This document shows, piece after piece, positions 18,164 to 27,915 of a stretch of 55,347 nt of DNA. The notes under the pieces are model-generated. The model was not told the origin of the DNA and did not search any database. It saw only the letters and a program-made list of their open reading frames with translations. This DNA comes from Polynucleobacter sp. 78F-HAINBA (GTDB taxonomy: Bacteria; Pseudomonadota; Gammaproteobacteria; Burkholderiales; Burkholderiaceae), in contig NZ_JACVOQ010000009.1 of assembly GCF_018882325.1 (NCBI RefSeq), positions 1 through 55,347 on the forward strand, given 5' to 3'. Made by a program: the position numbers and the translations under genes. The stretch's first letter is position 1, and each line of letters opens with the position of its first letter.

Positions 18164-19489
18164 TCAGGGGTGCAAATTCAAGCGGCCGCGCACTTCCCCT
18201 ACGTGGCCCTTCAAGTCATAGAGCTCTTTAGCATCGAGCATGGAGACTTTGATGTTCCCCACCCTTCTCTCAATGTCAGCCAAATCCTTAAAGTTTGTTT
18301 CTTTTAATGCTGGGTTAGCTGCATTTCTTTCAATCACTTTCAGCTCTTCATATACCTGAGACAATTTAAGGCGCAATAGTAAATTCTTAGCTGCCGGAAT
18401 ATAGGTAAATAAGGGGATCAAGATTACCAATAATGGAATCACAATTTTGGCGAAGCGGCCAATCCAGACCGCAGTCCAGAACGGTAGGTGACGATGCAAG
18501 AAAGAAGGTCCATCTTTTAAGTAGATTTCAGCATCTACGTGCAAAGGAAAATCAAGCCCTGTGCCAGATGGGAACTCCCCCGGCTTTTGCAAATAAGAAT
18601 AGGTTTTTAAAATGTCGTATGTCTCGCTAAGTAATAAAGTTACTAAAGCAGGACTCACATCATCCTTTCCCACCAAGGTTGCCGTAGCGGCCAATACCTG
18701 TATATCCTGACGCGGAAGATCGTACGCAATACTCACTACTCCACGAGGGACTGTGACCTTTGAGAGAAAAGGAAATAAATGGACATAAGCATCGGCCTGC
18801 TCGAAATTCATCAAGCGAATGCCAGGGGTTTCATAGAAGCTTCTAACCAAAGGAGCCTCCGCAGCGCTGACTAAGAACACAGCATCTAACTCACCTTTTT
18901 TGAACTTCTCTAATGCGTCGAGTGGCTTTAACTTTTGCGCACGTAAATCATTCAAACTGATTCCACTTGCTTCGAGCAGTTGCGAAGTCAAGGTTAATGT
19001 GCCACTCCCTTCATTGCCGATGGATACACGCTTACCTTTTAGTTGACTCAACAAGCCCAATCGCCCAGACTCATTCTGAAAGCTAGACTCTCGATACCAA
19101 ACCCATACCGGCTCATAAAATACGCCAGCAATTGAAACAAAATTAGGGTGCTTGGATAAATCGGCAACACCACCCTGAACCATTGCAAAATCAACGCCAG
19201 ACTCGGGGTTACTTAATAAAGCCAAGTTATCACTAGTGCCTCCCGTGGTTCGCAACTTCAGCGACACACCCTCCTGAGCCATTTCAGCTTGAAGTTTTTC
19301 TCCAAACTGCTGATAGAGGCCCGTAGGAAAGCCAGTAGCCAACTCAATTGATCTCGGTGGTGGTGGTACCAAAACCCACAAGGTAGCAAAAAGGATGGTG
19401 ACCAGAATTAAAAAGGCAATGCCAACCACCAGGGGGTTATAGATATTTTTGCGTATGAAGTCCATAAGAATTCTTCTCGTTTTTGCCAT
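18164..19489 (-). CDS. TAXI-family TRAP transporter solute-binding protein, membrane-anchored
   Basis: The 441-residue protein has an N-terminal membrane segment, a TAXI-type ligand-binding domain (IELATGFPTGLYQQFGEKL; GSGTLTLTSQLLEASG), and an additional C-terminal membrane helix near residue 360 followed by a charged, helical tail. Classical TAXI receptors are free periplasmic proteins for glutamate or other carboxylates; this double-anchored form is a known variant lacking adjacent TRAP permease genes here. ATG 19465 with GAGAAG upstream is an alternative start. Confidence 0.8.
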   Translation of the reverse strand: MAKTRRILMDFIRKNIYNPLVVGIAFLILVTILFATLWVLVPPPPRSIELATGFPTGLYQQFGEKLQAEMAQEGVSLKLRTTGGTSDNLALLSNPESGVDFAMVQGGVADLSKHPNFVSIAGVFYEPVWVWYRESSFQNESGRLGLLSQLKGKRVSIGNEGSGTLTLTSQLLEASGISLNDLRAQKLKPLDALEKFKKGELDAVFLVSAAEAPLVRSFYETPGIRLMNFEQADAYVHLFPFLSKVTVPRGVVSIAYDLPRQDIQVLAATATLVGKDDVSPALVTLLLSETYDILKTYSYLQKPGEFPSGTGLDFPLHVDAEIYLKDGPSFLHRHLPFWTAVWIGRFAKIVIPLLVILIPLFTYIPAAKNLLLRLKLSQVYEELKVIERNAANPALKETNFKDLADIERRVGNIKVSMLDAKELYDLKGHVGEVRGRLNLHP

Positions 19490-19517
19490 TATGCCCCGAG
19501 CCTAGTGATCGAGAGCG

Positions 19518-19551
19518 GAATGAATTCATTCGAATGAATTTGAATAAATTC
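19518..19551. promoter_or_regulatory. Repeated palindromic site between divergent genes
   Basis: The gap between the TAXI gene and the SDR gene contains a perfect palindrome GAATGAATTCATTC at 19518-19531, followed by GAATGAATTT and GAATAAATTC at 19532 and 19542. This cluster of related half-sites in a divergent promoter region looks like an operator. No regulator gene is adjacent, so the binding protein is unknown. Confidence 0.45.
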
Positions 19552-19591
19552 GGGATAAGATTAGGGCTTTCAAAGAACCATGAGGATCACA

Positions 19592-20353
19592 ATGAACTCA
19601 AGCCCCAACAAGGTAGCTCTAGTCACAGGAGCTGGGACGGGTATCGGCAAGGCTGCGGCAAAAGCACTTTTGCATGGTGGATTTCGCGTCGTTCTAACTG
19701 GTAGAAATATTGAAAAGCTCAATAAAGCCATTCAAGGCATTGGTGGAAGCAAGCAAAATAGCCTGGCAGTTGCTTGCGATGTAGGCAAGCCAGAGGAAGT
19801 AAAGCGCTTGTTTTCAACAATCCAAAAAGAATTTGGTCGTATTGATGTACTTTTTAACAATGCCGGCATAGGCGCTCCAGCTATACCTATGGAGGAGCTA
19901 AGTTACGAGCAGTGGATAAATGTCGTTAATGCCAACCTCTGTGGCGCATTCCTGTGCTCACAAGAAGCCATCCGCATGATGAAGGCGCAATCACCTCAAG
20001 GTGGCCGCATTATCAACAACGGCTCCATTTCAGCGCATGCGCCCCGCCCTATGTCAGCGCCATATACAACTACCAAGCATGCAATTACCGGATTAACCAA
20101 ATCTATTGCCTTGGACGGACGCCCATTCAATATTGCTTGCGGTCAAATTGATATTGGTAATGCGGGCACTGAAATGACTATCCCGATGGCAGCCGGAATT
20201 CTGCAACCCGATGGCTCAAAAAAGGTGGAGCCACTCATGGATGTAGATCATGTTGGGCAAGCTGTCCTACACATGGCTCAGCTGCCTCTAGAAAGCAATA
20301 TCCTCTCGATGACCATCATGGCAACCAATATGCCATTTGTAGGTAGAGGCTAA
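19592..20353 (+). CDS. SDR-family oxidoreductase
   Basis: A 253-residue short-chain dehydrogenase. The cofactor motif [12 protein letters not shown] lies near residues 12-23, NNAGIG follows in the core, and the catalytic set appears as the Ser in NNGSISA and YTTTKHA (Tyr-x3-Lys). Substrate unknown. ATG 19592 has GAGGA about 6 bases upstream, which favours it over ATG 19580. Its stop codon abuts the ccmI stop, so transcripts of the two convergent units must overlap. Confidence 0.88.
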   Translation: MNSSPNKVALVTGAGTGIGKAAAKALLHGGFRVVLTGRNIEKLNKAIQGIGGSKQNSLAVACDVGKPEEVKRLFSTIQKEFGRIDVLFNNAGIGAPAIPMEELSYEQWINVVNANLCGAFLCSQEAIRMMKAQSPQGGRIINNGSISAHAPRPMSAPYTTTKHAITGLTKSIALDGRPFNIACGQIDIGNAGTEMTIPMAAGILQPDGSKKVEPLMDVDHVGQAVLHMAQLPLESNILSMTIMATNMPFVGRG

Positions 20354-21544
20354 TTAAGGTCTGACTTGGTTGATCATGAGGCGAGCATTGGTCGTGCCCA
20401 CCTTGACTGTTTGGGGTGCAGATATCAAGTCGCCTGATTCTGGCATGGCCATTCCTGTTTTGGAGATGCGCACCTCAACCAATACTTCAGGTAATTGAGA
20501 GATTAAGGCGTTGGGACTCATCGCCAGAGCATCATTCAAAACAAAGTTCATCGGGAATGCAGCAACCGCAGTTTTGAGCACCGCTACTGGCATACGCTCA
20601 CCTGGCTTACGAGCAATCACCATCAAAGTATCGCCCGCTTTAACTTTAGATTGCAGTTCGGAAGAGATGCCAATCTGTCCGCTCACCCCTTGGTTGCTAA
20701 TCACCGGAGCGCTAGCTGGCGGCAGCCCACCCTTGCTACGAGCTTCGGCAATTGAAGCAGTAATTGCGCGAGTCTCATCTGTATCGGGTGGGAGCTGTTT
20801 TGCCAACTTCTCCCAAGACTGTACCGCTGCCTTATAGTTTTGTGCATTAAAGGCTGCAGTGCCAGAAAGCCACAGTGCCAGTAAATTATTCGGATCTAGA
20901 GCTAATGCCTTGTTAATCAATTGTTGAGGCTTGCCCGCAAAATTGCCATCTGCATTTGCTGCCAATACATCGGCATAGTCTGCTAATAATTGCGGGTCAG
21001 AATCGACAAACGATCCGGCGCGAGCGTAGGCATTGGCAGCCTCAGCATTTCGGCCCAAAATTCGATAGGAGCGCGCCAGCATAGCCCAGCCCTTCAAATT
21101 GTCGGGCTCTTTTTCCATCTTCGCAGCAAACTCTGCAACCATCTTTTCAACTGACTCTTGGGTCATGGGCTTTTCAGAGTTCTTTTCGGCAATTCGAGAA
21201 GCATCACCAAGGTAGAAATAAAAACCTGCTGAAAGCAAAACTACAAAGAGACAGATCCCAATGATAGTTTTCTTTGGTGAACCCAGGACAGCGAGATCAT
21301 CCGCCTCATCCGTATCCTGAAAAAGACGCTGACGCATTTCTGCGTGAGCCTGCTCATAACTATCCGCATCAACAGTTCCAGCCGTACGATCAGCCTCAAG
21401 CTTGTCGAGCTCTTCCTTGTAAATGGCGGCATTCATCTGACGACGTGAAGTTGCAGAGTCTTTTGCTGGAAAAAATAATGGTCGTAGCAATAGGATCAGA
21501 ACCAAGATCAACAAAAGGAGAGCTGGTATTAAAAAACTAGTCAT
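20354..21544 (-). CDS. ccmI: Cytochrome c maturation protein CcmI
   Basis: About 396 residues from ATG 21544, which overlaps the ccmH stop by 8 bases. The N-terminus has a first membrane helix and a cytoplasmic loop with YKEELDKLEADRTAGTVD, typical of CcmI, then a second helix, TPR repeats in the periplasm (LKGWAMLARSYRILGRNAEAANAYARA), and a C-terminal domain seen in NrfG/CcmI fusions. CcmI holds apocytochrome c for heme ligation by CcmF/H. It ends the ccm operon. Confidence 0.92.
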   Translation of the reverse strand: MTSFLIPALLLLILVLILLLRPLFFPAKDSATSRRQMNAAIYKEELDKLEADRTAGTVDADSYEQAHAEMRQRLFQDTDEADDLAVLGSPKKTIIGICLFVVLLSAGFYFYLGDASRIAEKNSEKPMTQESVEKMVAEFAAKMEKEPDNLKGWAMLARSYRILGRNAEAANAYARAGSFVDSDPQLLADYADVLAANADGNFAGKPQQLINKALALDPNNLLALWLSGTAAFNAQNYKAAVQSWEKLAKQLPPDTDETRAITASIAEARSKGGLPPASAPVISNQGVSGQIGISSELQSKVKAGDTLMVIARKPGERMPVAVLKTAVAAFPMNFVLNDALAMSPNALISQLPEVLVEVRISKTGMAMPESGDLISAPQTVKVGTTNARLMINQVRP

Positions 21545-22040
21545 GTGCATTTTCTGTTGAGCTGGATTTTGCATCCTGAAGTAGCGCATCAATACGACGG
21601 TTATCCTCAGCGGATAGCGTAGTACTCGGCACACTTTGATTTCTGCGGCGTAGATAAATCATTAGACCAATAATGCCGGCAAGCAAAATAACAAAGGGGC
21701 CTATCCATAGGAGCCAAGTAATCGGCTTGACAGGCGGACGGTATAGGACGAAGTCACCGTAACGCTCCACCATAAAATTCCGAATTTGCTCATCGCTCTT
21801 ACCCTCAACAATCAGGACGCGAATTTCTCGGCGCAAATCATTCGCCAAATCAGAGCGTGAACCTGCAAGAGATTCATTCTGGCAAACCAGACAACGCATT
21901 TCTTCTGAAATAGCAATGAGACGCTGCTCGGTGACCGGATCATCCGCAAGCGGAGCTGCATCTTTAGCAGAGGCAATATTCGCTGCGCAAGCAAGCACAA
22001 TCGCTGACAGAATGAGGGGGAGAAACTTTTTCAAAATCAC
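21537..22040 (-). CDS. ccmH: Cytochrome c maturation protein CcmH
   Basis: The 167-residue protein has a signal sequence, the redox motif MRCLVCQNESLAGSRSDLA (CxxC), and a membrane helix followed by a short tail. CcmH keeps the apocytochrome heme-binding thiols reduced and works with CcmF. Single-lobed form, with the TPR part supplied separately by CcmI. Overlaps ccmG by 4 bases. Confidence 0.93.
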   Translation of the reverse strand: MILKKFLPLILSAIVLACAANIASAKDAAPLADDPVTEQRLIAISEEMRCLVCQNESLAGSRSDLANDLRREIRVLIVEGKSDEQIRNFMVERYGDFVLYRPPVKPITWLLWIGPFVILLAGIIGLMIYLRRRNQSVPSTTLSAEDNRRIDALLQDAKSSSTENAHD

Positions 22041-22561
22041 TTGAGCTCACCCATCAGCGGAATAATCTTCTTATTCAATAAGTCCATCGTGATTGGGCCG
22101 ATATGCTTGAACCGGATCACACCAGCCTTATCAATCACATAGGTCTCTGGAACGCCATATACGCCGTAATCAATACCTACTCGACCATTGGCATCAAATG
22201 CCGATAAAACGTAAGGGTTGCCTTGGCGAGCGAGCATAGCCATCGCATCATCACGCTTATCTTTGTAATCCAAGCCAATAATCGGTGCAACCTGTAACTT
22301 ACCTAGCTCAACTAAAACGGGATGCTCTTCACGGCAAGCAACGCACCATGAGGCCCATACATTCAAAATCCAGGGCTTGCCTTTCATGCTTTCGGGCGAA
22401 AAGGTTTTTTGAGGATCTGCCAATTGAGGCAATTCAAAAGCAGGAGCTTGCTTACCAATCAAGGGCGAAGGCACTTCATGGGGATCACGATTTAAGCCTA
22501 CCGCTAGAAATCCAACCAAGATCACAAACAAGAGGAGTGGAATTAAAAACTTAGCCTTCAT
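22037..22561 (-). CDS. ccmG: CcmG/DsbE thioredoxin-like protein
   Basis: A 174-residue membrane-anchored thioredoxin. It has an N-terminal helix, the active site WASWCVACREEHP, and YGVYGVPETYVID with the cis-proline, all as in CcmG/DsbE. It reduces apocytochrome and CcmH disulfides in the periplasm. Overlaps ccmF by 4 bases. Confidence 0.94.
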   Translation of the reverse strand: MKAKFLIPLLLFVILVGFLAVGLNRDPHEVPSPLIGKQAPAFELPQLADPQKTFSPESMKGKPWILNVWASWCVACREEHPVLVELGKLQVAPIIGLDYKDKRDDAMAMLARQGNPYVLSAFDANGRVGIDYGVYGVPETYVIDKAGVIRFKHIGPITMDLLNKKIIPLMGELK

Positions 22562-24477
22562 GCTGCGACTTTCTTCAACTTCATGCGATAGCGCTTATCC
22601 GACATTGCCAATACGCCACCCAATGCCATCAACAAACAACCACCCCAAATCCAATCAACAAAAGGCTTGTAATAGACACGAACAGCCCATGCCTTGTCTT
22701 CCAACTCTTCCCCTAATGAAACGTAGATGTCTCTAGTGAGACCCGCATCAATTGCCGCCTCAGTCATTGGCATAGTTGAAGAGAAGTAGCTGCGCTTTTC
22801 TGGGTACATTGTGGCTTCGAGTTTTCCATTACGGGTTAACAAGAAAGTGCCTTGCATTGCTTTGTAGTTTGGACCAGGAACAGCGCTGACACTCTTGAGC
22901 TGAATGTCATAACCACCAACACTGACGCTTTCACCTGCAAGCATACGTACATCTTTTTCTTCTTGGTAAGCACCCACCATCGTGACGCCAATCACGAACA
23001 CAGCTATACCTAGGTGCGCTACTTGCATTCCAATAAATGAACGCGTTGGTTTACCCGCTTTTGCCTGGCGAATAATCTGCAGAACGCCTGAAGCAATCAC
23101 CCAGAAGGCCAATAAGAAACCAAGACTGCTAAGCCAGGTAAATTCGCCCATCACGAATGGAATCAAAGCTGCGGCAATCACCGCCACCAATACTGCAATC
23201 CATAAGCGCTTGATCACATCCAATAGATTGGAGTTTTTCCAACTAGTCCAGGGTCCAATACCCATCAGCACCAACAATGGAATCATGATGGGCACAAAGA
23301 CGCTATTGAAGTATGGGGGCCCTACTGAGATCTTTCCCAGATGCAAGGCGTCAATCAGCAAGGGATAGAGCGTACCCAACAGCACGGATGCCGCAGACAC
23401 CACCAAGAAAACATTACCAAGCAAGATAAAGGTTTCGCGCGAAGTTAAGCTGAACTTACCGCCAAGCGTGCTTTTGGGAGCGCGCCAAGCATAGAGCGTT
23501 AATGAAGAGCCAACTACCAAGACCAAGAAAATCAAAATAAAGATACCGCGCCTTGGATCAGTCGCAAATGCATGAACTGAAGTCAGAACTCCCGAGCGAA
23601 CCAAGAAGGTCCCCAGAAGTGACAGTGAGAAAGCAGTAATAGCTAGCAACACTGTCCAACTCTTGAATCCGCCGCGCTTCTCAGTTACAGCCAATGAATG
23701 AAGTAATGCGGTACCTACGAGCCATGGGATGAATGAGGCATTCTCAACGGGATCCCAGAACCACCAACCACCCCAACCCAATTCGTAATAAGCCCACCAG
23801 GAACCTAGTGCAATACCGAGCGTCAGAAATACCCAGGCAGCTGTTGTCCAAGGACGTGACCAGCGGGCCCAGGCAGCATCAAGGCGACCAGACAGCAAAG
23901 AAGCGATGGCAAAGGCGAATGCTACTGAGAAACCAACATAGCCCATGTAGAGCATTGGCGGATGAAACACCAAGCCCGGATCCTGCAGAAGCGGATTTAA
24001 CGAGCGACCATCTTGCGCAGCTGGCAAGAGTCTTTCAAAAGGATTGGATGTGGTGAGCACAAATAAGAGTAGGCCTGTGGTTACCAAACCCAAAACACCA
24101 ATCACGCGAGCAACCATAAACTCATCGAGCGATTTAGAAAGTTGAGCAACTAAGAATGTCCAAGTAGATAACAGGAAGATCCAAAGCAATAAAGAACCTT
24201 CATGACCACCCCATACCGCGCCTAGGCGATAGATGACAGGCATCTGCGAGTTTGAATGTTCTGCTACATAGAGGACAGAAAAATCATTTGAGTAAAAACT
24301 CCAGGCCAAAATCACAAATGCAATGGCGAGCAAAAGGAAAACTGTTTGCGCAGCTGGCCTAGCCAACAAAATCCATTCGCGACGACCCTGATGTGCACCA
24401 ACCAATGGAAGTATTCCTTGAATAATGGCGATGCATAAAGCGAGGATTAATGCGTAATGCCCAAACTCAGGAATCAT
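22558..24477 (-). CDS. ccmF: Heme lyase subunit CcmF
   Basis: The 639-residue membrane protein has the WWD heme-handling domain (WGGWWFWDPVENASFIPW) and conserved flanking histidines (GGHEGSLLLW; VFHPPMLYMGY). CcmF, with CcmH and CcmI, attaches heme to the CxxCH cysteines of apocytochromes. Starts on the last base of the ccmE stop. Confidence 0.95.
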   Translation of the reverse strand: MIPEFGHYALILALCIAIIQGILPLVGAHQGRREWILLARPAAQTVFLLLAIAFVILAWSFYSNDFSVLYVAEHSNSQMPVIYRLGAVWGGHEGSLLLWIFLLSTWTFLVAQLSKSLDEFMVARVIGVLGLVTTGLLLFVLTTSNPFERLLPAAQDGRSLNPLLQDPGLVFHPPMLYMGYVGFSVAFAFAIASLLSGRLDAAWARWSRPWTTAAWVFLTLGIALGSWWAYYELGWGGWWFWDPVENASFIPWLVGTALLHSLAVTEKRGGFKSWTVLLAITAFSLSLLGTFLVRSGVLTSVHAFATDPRRGIFILIFLVLVVGSSLTLYAWRAPKSTLGGKFSLTSRETFILLGNVFLVVSAASVLLGTLYPLLIDALHLGKISVGPPYFNSVFVPIMIPLLVLMGIGPWTSWKNSNLLDVIKRLWIAVLVAVIAAALIPFVMGEFTWLSSLGFLLAFWVIASGVLQIIRQAKAGKPTRSFIGMQVAHLGIAVFVIGVTMVGAYQEEKDVRMLAGESVSVGGYDIQLKSVSAVPGPNYKAMQGTFLLTRNGKLEATMYPEKRSYFSSTMPMTEAAIDAGLTRDIYVSLGEELEDKAWAVRVYYKPFVDWIWGGCLLMALGGVLAMSDKRYRMKLKKVAA

Positions 24478-24908
24478 TATTTATTTCCGTTTTTTTGAGC
24501 TTGCTCTAAAGCATGCTTAGCCTCTGGAGGCATATAGTTCTCGTCATGCTTAGCCAATACTTCGCTAGCAACAAATTGTCCATCTGGATTAAGGCGACCT
24601 TGAATGACCGCGCCCTTACCCTCTTTAAATAAATCCGGAAGGATGCCGGTGTAGGCCACAGGAATATCCTTCACCATATCGGTAATGACAAAGTGCACCG
24701 TTAAACCATCTCGCTTAACGGATCCATCTTTGACCATGCCACCAATTCGGAAAACTTGACCAGCAGGTGATTTGCCCGCAGCCACCTCACTTGGAGTGAC
24801 ATACAAAGCGATATTGCTATTAAGGGCATTCAAAATAAGAACTGCTGCAATGCCGATAGCAATGAGTGCGCCAACAATAATGGCTGCCCGTTTATGTCTT
24901 GGCTTCAC
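24477..24908 (-). CDS. ccmE: Heme chaperone CcmE
   Basis: The 143-residue periplasmic heme chaperone has an N-terminal anchor and the OB-fold with the covalent heme-binding H121 in [13 protein letters not shown], and Y125 as the expected axial ligand. Overlaps ccmD by 4 bases. Confidence 0.95.
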   Translation of the reverse strand: MKPRHKRAAIIVGALIAIGIAAVLILNALNSNIALYVTPSEVAAGKSPAGQVFRIGGMVKDGSVKRDGLTVHFVITDMVKDIPVAYTGILPDLFKEGKGAVIQGRLNPDGQFVASEVLAKHDENYMPPEAKHALEQAQKNGNK

Positions 24909-25093
24909 TTGCTACCCTTTTGATCAAACTGCTCCGCCATTACTTCACGCTGAAGTCTACGAACGATCGCTTTATGGCGTGCGCGGACAGCTAGAGGCTC
25001 TAAAAAGAGCACTAAGGCGCAAACGCCAAAGCTGCACCATACATATAGTGCGTAACCACCCATCGCAAAGAATTCAGCTGGACTATTCCACAT
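24905..25093 (-). CDS. ccmD: CcmD, small membrane protein of heme export
   Basis: A 62-residue protein starting [19 protein letters not shown], which is the CcmD signature, with one membrane helix and a basic tail. It helps release holo-CcmE from the CcmABC complex. Overlaps ccmC by a single base. Confidence 0.92.
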   Translation of the reverse strand: MWNSPAEFFAMGGYALYVWCSFGVCALVLFLEPLAVRARHKAIVRRLQREVMAEQFDQKGSK

Positions 25094-25863
25094 TAAGGCT
25101 TCACCTCGTTTAATTGCTTAACCCAGTCAGTATGGGCCTCGCGCTCCAAAATGATGGCGCGGACACGCATTAACCCTACTGCGATTGAGTACATCCAGAA
25201 GCATAAAGCCATCAAGAGCATTCCCCAAAGCATGGTCTGAGCCATAGCCGGGGCCTTTGTTAATGAAACGGAGGCGCCTTGATGCAAGGTATTCCACCAT
25301 TTCACTGAAAAATAAATGATAGGTACGTTCACCACGCCAACCAAAGCCAAGATGGCACCAGCTTTATCTGCACGGCGAGCGTTATCTATAGAAGCTTGCA
25401 AGGCGATAAATCCAAGATACAAAAAGAGCAGAATTAATTCAGAAGTTAAACGCGCATCCCATACCCACCAGGCACCCCACATCGGCTTACCCCAGAAGGC
25501 ACCAGTCCAAAGAGATAGGAATGCCATCCAAGCCCCAATCGGAGCCAAGGCCTGCGCCATCATGGCGGATAGACGGGTATTAAATACCAAGCCCAAGCCC
25601 GCCCAAGCGGCCATGACTAAATAGATGAACATGGACATCCAAGAAGCAGGAACATGGATAAAAATAATACGGTAACCCTGACCCTGGACTGCATCTACTG
25701 GGGCCACAAAGAAACTCACCCACAAGCCGGCAACTCCAAAAATAACAGTGAGTGCCCAGAACCAGGGAATCATTTTCCCAGCCAGCGGATAAAAAGTGCT
25801 CGGGCTCGAGAACTTAAACCAGTTCATCACGCGACTAGAAGATAAATTATTTACATTACTCAT
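25093..25863 (-). CDS. ccmC: Heme exporter/holoCcmE-forming protein CcmC
   Basis: The 256-residue protein has six membrane helices and the WWD motif WGAWWVWDARLTSELI, with conserved His in FIHVPASWMS and TLHQGAS. CcmC loads heme onto CcmE. Overlaps ccmB by 4 bases. Confidence 0.95.
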   Translation of the reverse strand: MSNVNNLSSSRVMNWFKFSSPSTFYPLAGKMIPWFWALTVIFGVAGLWVSFFVAPVDAVQGQGYRIIFIHVPASWMSMFIYLVMAAWAGLGLVFNTRLSAMMAQALAPIGAWMAFLSLWTGAFWGKPMWGAWWVWDARLTSELILLFLYLGFIALQASIDNARRADKAGAILALVGVVNVPIIYFSVKWWNTLHQGASVSLTKAPAMAQTMLWGMLLMALCFWMYSIAVGLMRVRAIILEREAHTDWVKQLNEVKP

Positions 25864-26525
25864 TCGATAGCAATCTTGACTGCATTAGCACTAACCCAAG
25901 GCACAAATGCTAATGCCAAAATGAATAAAGCGCCTAATAGTGAAAAATGTCCTGTGATATCAAGCCCTACACTGCTAGCGTAGACGGCACCAGCGCCAAA
26001 AATTAATACGGGGATATAGAGCGGCAAGATCAGAAGACTCATCAATACACTGCCGCCCCTCACCCCTAGAGTTAGGGCTGCACCAATAGAACCCAGTAGA
26101 GATAAAACAGGCGTTCCTAACAATAAGGCTGCCATCAATACCTTTAAAGACTGAGCATCCAAATCAAACTGAATACCAATTACCGGCGCCAGCAAGACTA
26201 GAGGCAGTCCGCATACCAGCCAATGGGCAACCACCTTACCAAACACTAATGCCGTAAACGAATTCGGGGAAAGAACCAATTGTTCCAAGGTGCCATCCGC
26301 ATAATCAGCTGCAAACATCCGCTGCAAACCCAGTAATGTAGAAAGTAAAGCAGCAACCCAAATCACGCCAGGCGCAATCTTTCTCAGTAAAGCAGTATCA
26401 GCACCAATGCCCAGCGGAAAGAGGCTAGTCACAATCACAAAGAAAAATAATGCGGTCAACACCTCGCTCTTGCGACGCATTACCAACAATAGATCGCGAT
26501 GGACGATGGTAATAAAGGCGTTCAA
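25860..26525 (-). CDS. ccmB: Heme exporter permease CcmB
   Basis: A 221-residue protein with six predicted membrane segments and the conserved LLGLQRMFAADYADGTLEQL and LLGTPVLSLLGSIGAALTLG stretches of CcmB. It is the permease partner of CcmA in the ATP-driven release of holo-CcmE. Overlaps ccmA by 4 bases. Confidence 0.94.
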   Translation of the reverse strand: MNAFITIVHRDLLLVMRRKSEVLTALFFFVIVTSLFPLGIGADTALLRKIAPGVIWVAALLSTLLGLQRMFAADYADGTLEQLVLSPNSFTALVFGKVVAHWLVCGLPLVLLAPVIGIQFDLDAQSLKVLMAALLLGTPVLSLLGSIGAALTLGVRGGSVLMSLLILPLYIPVLIFGAGAVYASSVGLDITGHFSLLGALFILALAFVPWVSANAVKIAIE

Positions 26526-27169
26526 AGATCTAGCACTCGCAGACCAGGAATGGCTAAGGGCTGATGACTTGTCAGCACTGCCAGCCCACCACTCTCAAGA
26601 TGCTCTGCTATTAAGCCCTGCAACTCCAGCACTGCATGAGTATCTAGAGCATTAAAAGGCTCATCCAAAATCCAAACTTGTGCGCGTCGTGTCACCATCC
26701 GTGCCATCAAGACGCGTTTTTTCTGGCCAGCAGATAAACAATTGACAGGCAGATCTTCGCGCCCTTTGAGACCAAATCGCCACAAGGAAGTAAAGGCATC
26801 CTGCTCGGAGAGAGTGATGCCATCAATTGCAGCGTACATGCGCAAATTTTCTAGGGAACTGAGATCTTCTTTCAAGGCATCGCGATGCCCTAAAAACAAA
26901 AGCTGACTGTGATAATCCGATGCTTCTTTTTTGATGGAGTCGCCACTCCAAAGAACCTCCCCAGACTCTGGGAAAGTCAGACCGGTGAGCAAGCGCAATA
27001 GGCTCGTTTTTCCAACGCCGTTCTCACCACGGATATGGAGGCATTGGCCAGGTAATACCTGCAGGCTCAGCCCAGAAAATAGCTCTCGCTCACCCCGCAC
27101 GCAGGTGATCTCACGAGCCTCAAGGGTCGCGACTGCTGATGGTGGAAAGGAGGAATTAGTGGCTGTCAT
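26522..27169 (-). CDS. ccmA: Heme exporter ATP-binding protein CcmA
   Basis: A 215-residue ABC ATPase with Walker A GENGVGKTS, signature LSAGQKKR and Walker B WILDEPFNALD. CcmA drives release of heme-loaded CcmE. It is the first gene of the fully overlapping ccmABCDEFGHI operon; the 183 bases upstream up to the next gene must hold its promoter, but no clear activator site is seen there. Confidence 0.94.
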   Translation of the reverse strand: MTATNSSFPPSAVATLEAREITCVRGERELFSGLSLQVLPGQCLHIRGENGVGKTSLLRLLTGLTFPESGEVLWSGDSIKKEASDYHSQLLFLGHRDALKEDLSSLENLRMYAAIDGITLSEQDAFTSLWRFGLKGREDLPVNCLSAGQKKRVLMARMVTRRAQVWILDEPFNALDTHAVLELQGLIAEHLESGGLAVLTSHQPLAIPGLRVLDL

Positions 27170-27352
27170 CGAAAGAAATGGCCTGAATCAAGCCACCTCA
27201 GGCATTGTCCAAGACCCACTTAGGGCTGTCAAACGACCTAAAACAGCATTTATAGAATAAATTTCTTTGAATTCAAGCGCTTAGCTGATTATAGAGGCTA
27301 TTCAAGCAAACTCAGCAGACTCTACTACCCAGGATTACCTGTAACAAGAGTC

Positions 27353-27763
27353 TTATTTCCAAAAAATAGCCAGTTTTTGAGGTGCAGAAGCCTGAATGCT
27401 GACAGATCTCTTCTGGATTACCCCTTGGTAAGAAGCCTCAATCTGATATTGACCAGCATTCAAATTAATCAAAATATAAGGGCCATCTGCTTGCGCATCA
27501 AATATCACTTGATTCTGGGAATTCACAATTTTGATCTTTGCCCCAAAAATCCAAACTCCGCGACCATTTTCTAATTGCGACAACTCCAGCAGCAAGGGCC
27601 ACTGCTTTGCCTCCGCCAAAATCGATTGCGACTCTTCTTCGCCTACCCCGCCAGAGATATAAGAAATTCCTTGTGAATATTGCGTATCGGGAATTTGAGC
27701 AAGCACCACCGAAGAAGTAACAATGCAGACCGCAGACAGAATGGATTTGATGTAGAAGTTCAT
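27353..27763 (-). CDS. Small exported protein, carboxypeptidase-regulatory-like fold
   Basis: A 136-residue protein with a signal peptide (MNFYIKSILSAVCIVTSSVVLAQ) and a beta-rich domain containing FDAQADGPYILINLNAGQYQIEASYQGVIQKR, the layout of a carboxypeptidase regulatory-like or transthyretin-like domain. It is presumably periplasmic. Function unknown. It is monocistronic, with the terminator at 27845 upstream. Confidence 0.65.
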   Translation of the reverse strand: MNFYIKSILSAVCIVTSSVVLAQIPDTQYSQGISYISGGVGEEESQSILAEAKQWPLLLELSQLENGRGVWIFGAKIKIVNSQNQVIFDAQADGPYILINLNAGQYQIEASYQGVIQKRSVSIQASAPQKLAIFWK

Positions 27764-27844
27764 GTGAGCCTCTTTTGATTAGCGTGAGTACTTCCACTTC
27801 ATTCTACAGTTAAGCCAATCAGTTTAGTAGCTTGAGGAAAAAGC

Positions 27845-27874
27845 AAAAAGCCCCACTGCATCAGCGGGGCTTTT
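27845..27874. terminator. Rho-independent terminator
   Basis: AAAAGCCCC and GGGGCTTTT flank an inner CTG/CAG stem, followed on either strand by T-rich sequence. It lies 42 bases past the stop of the quinone reductase gene (leftward) and can terminate that transcript before the small exported-protein gene. Confidence 0.85.
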
Positions 27875-27915
27875 AAGCAAACAATACTAGTTAGTTATAT
27901 ATTCAACTACCTAAA

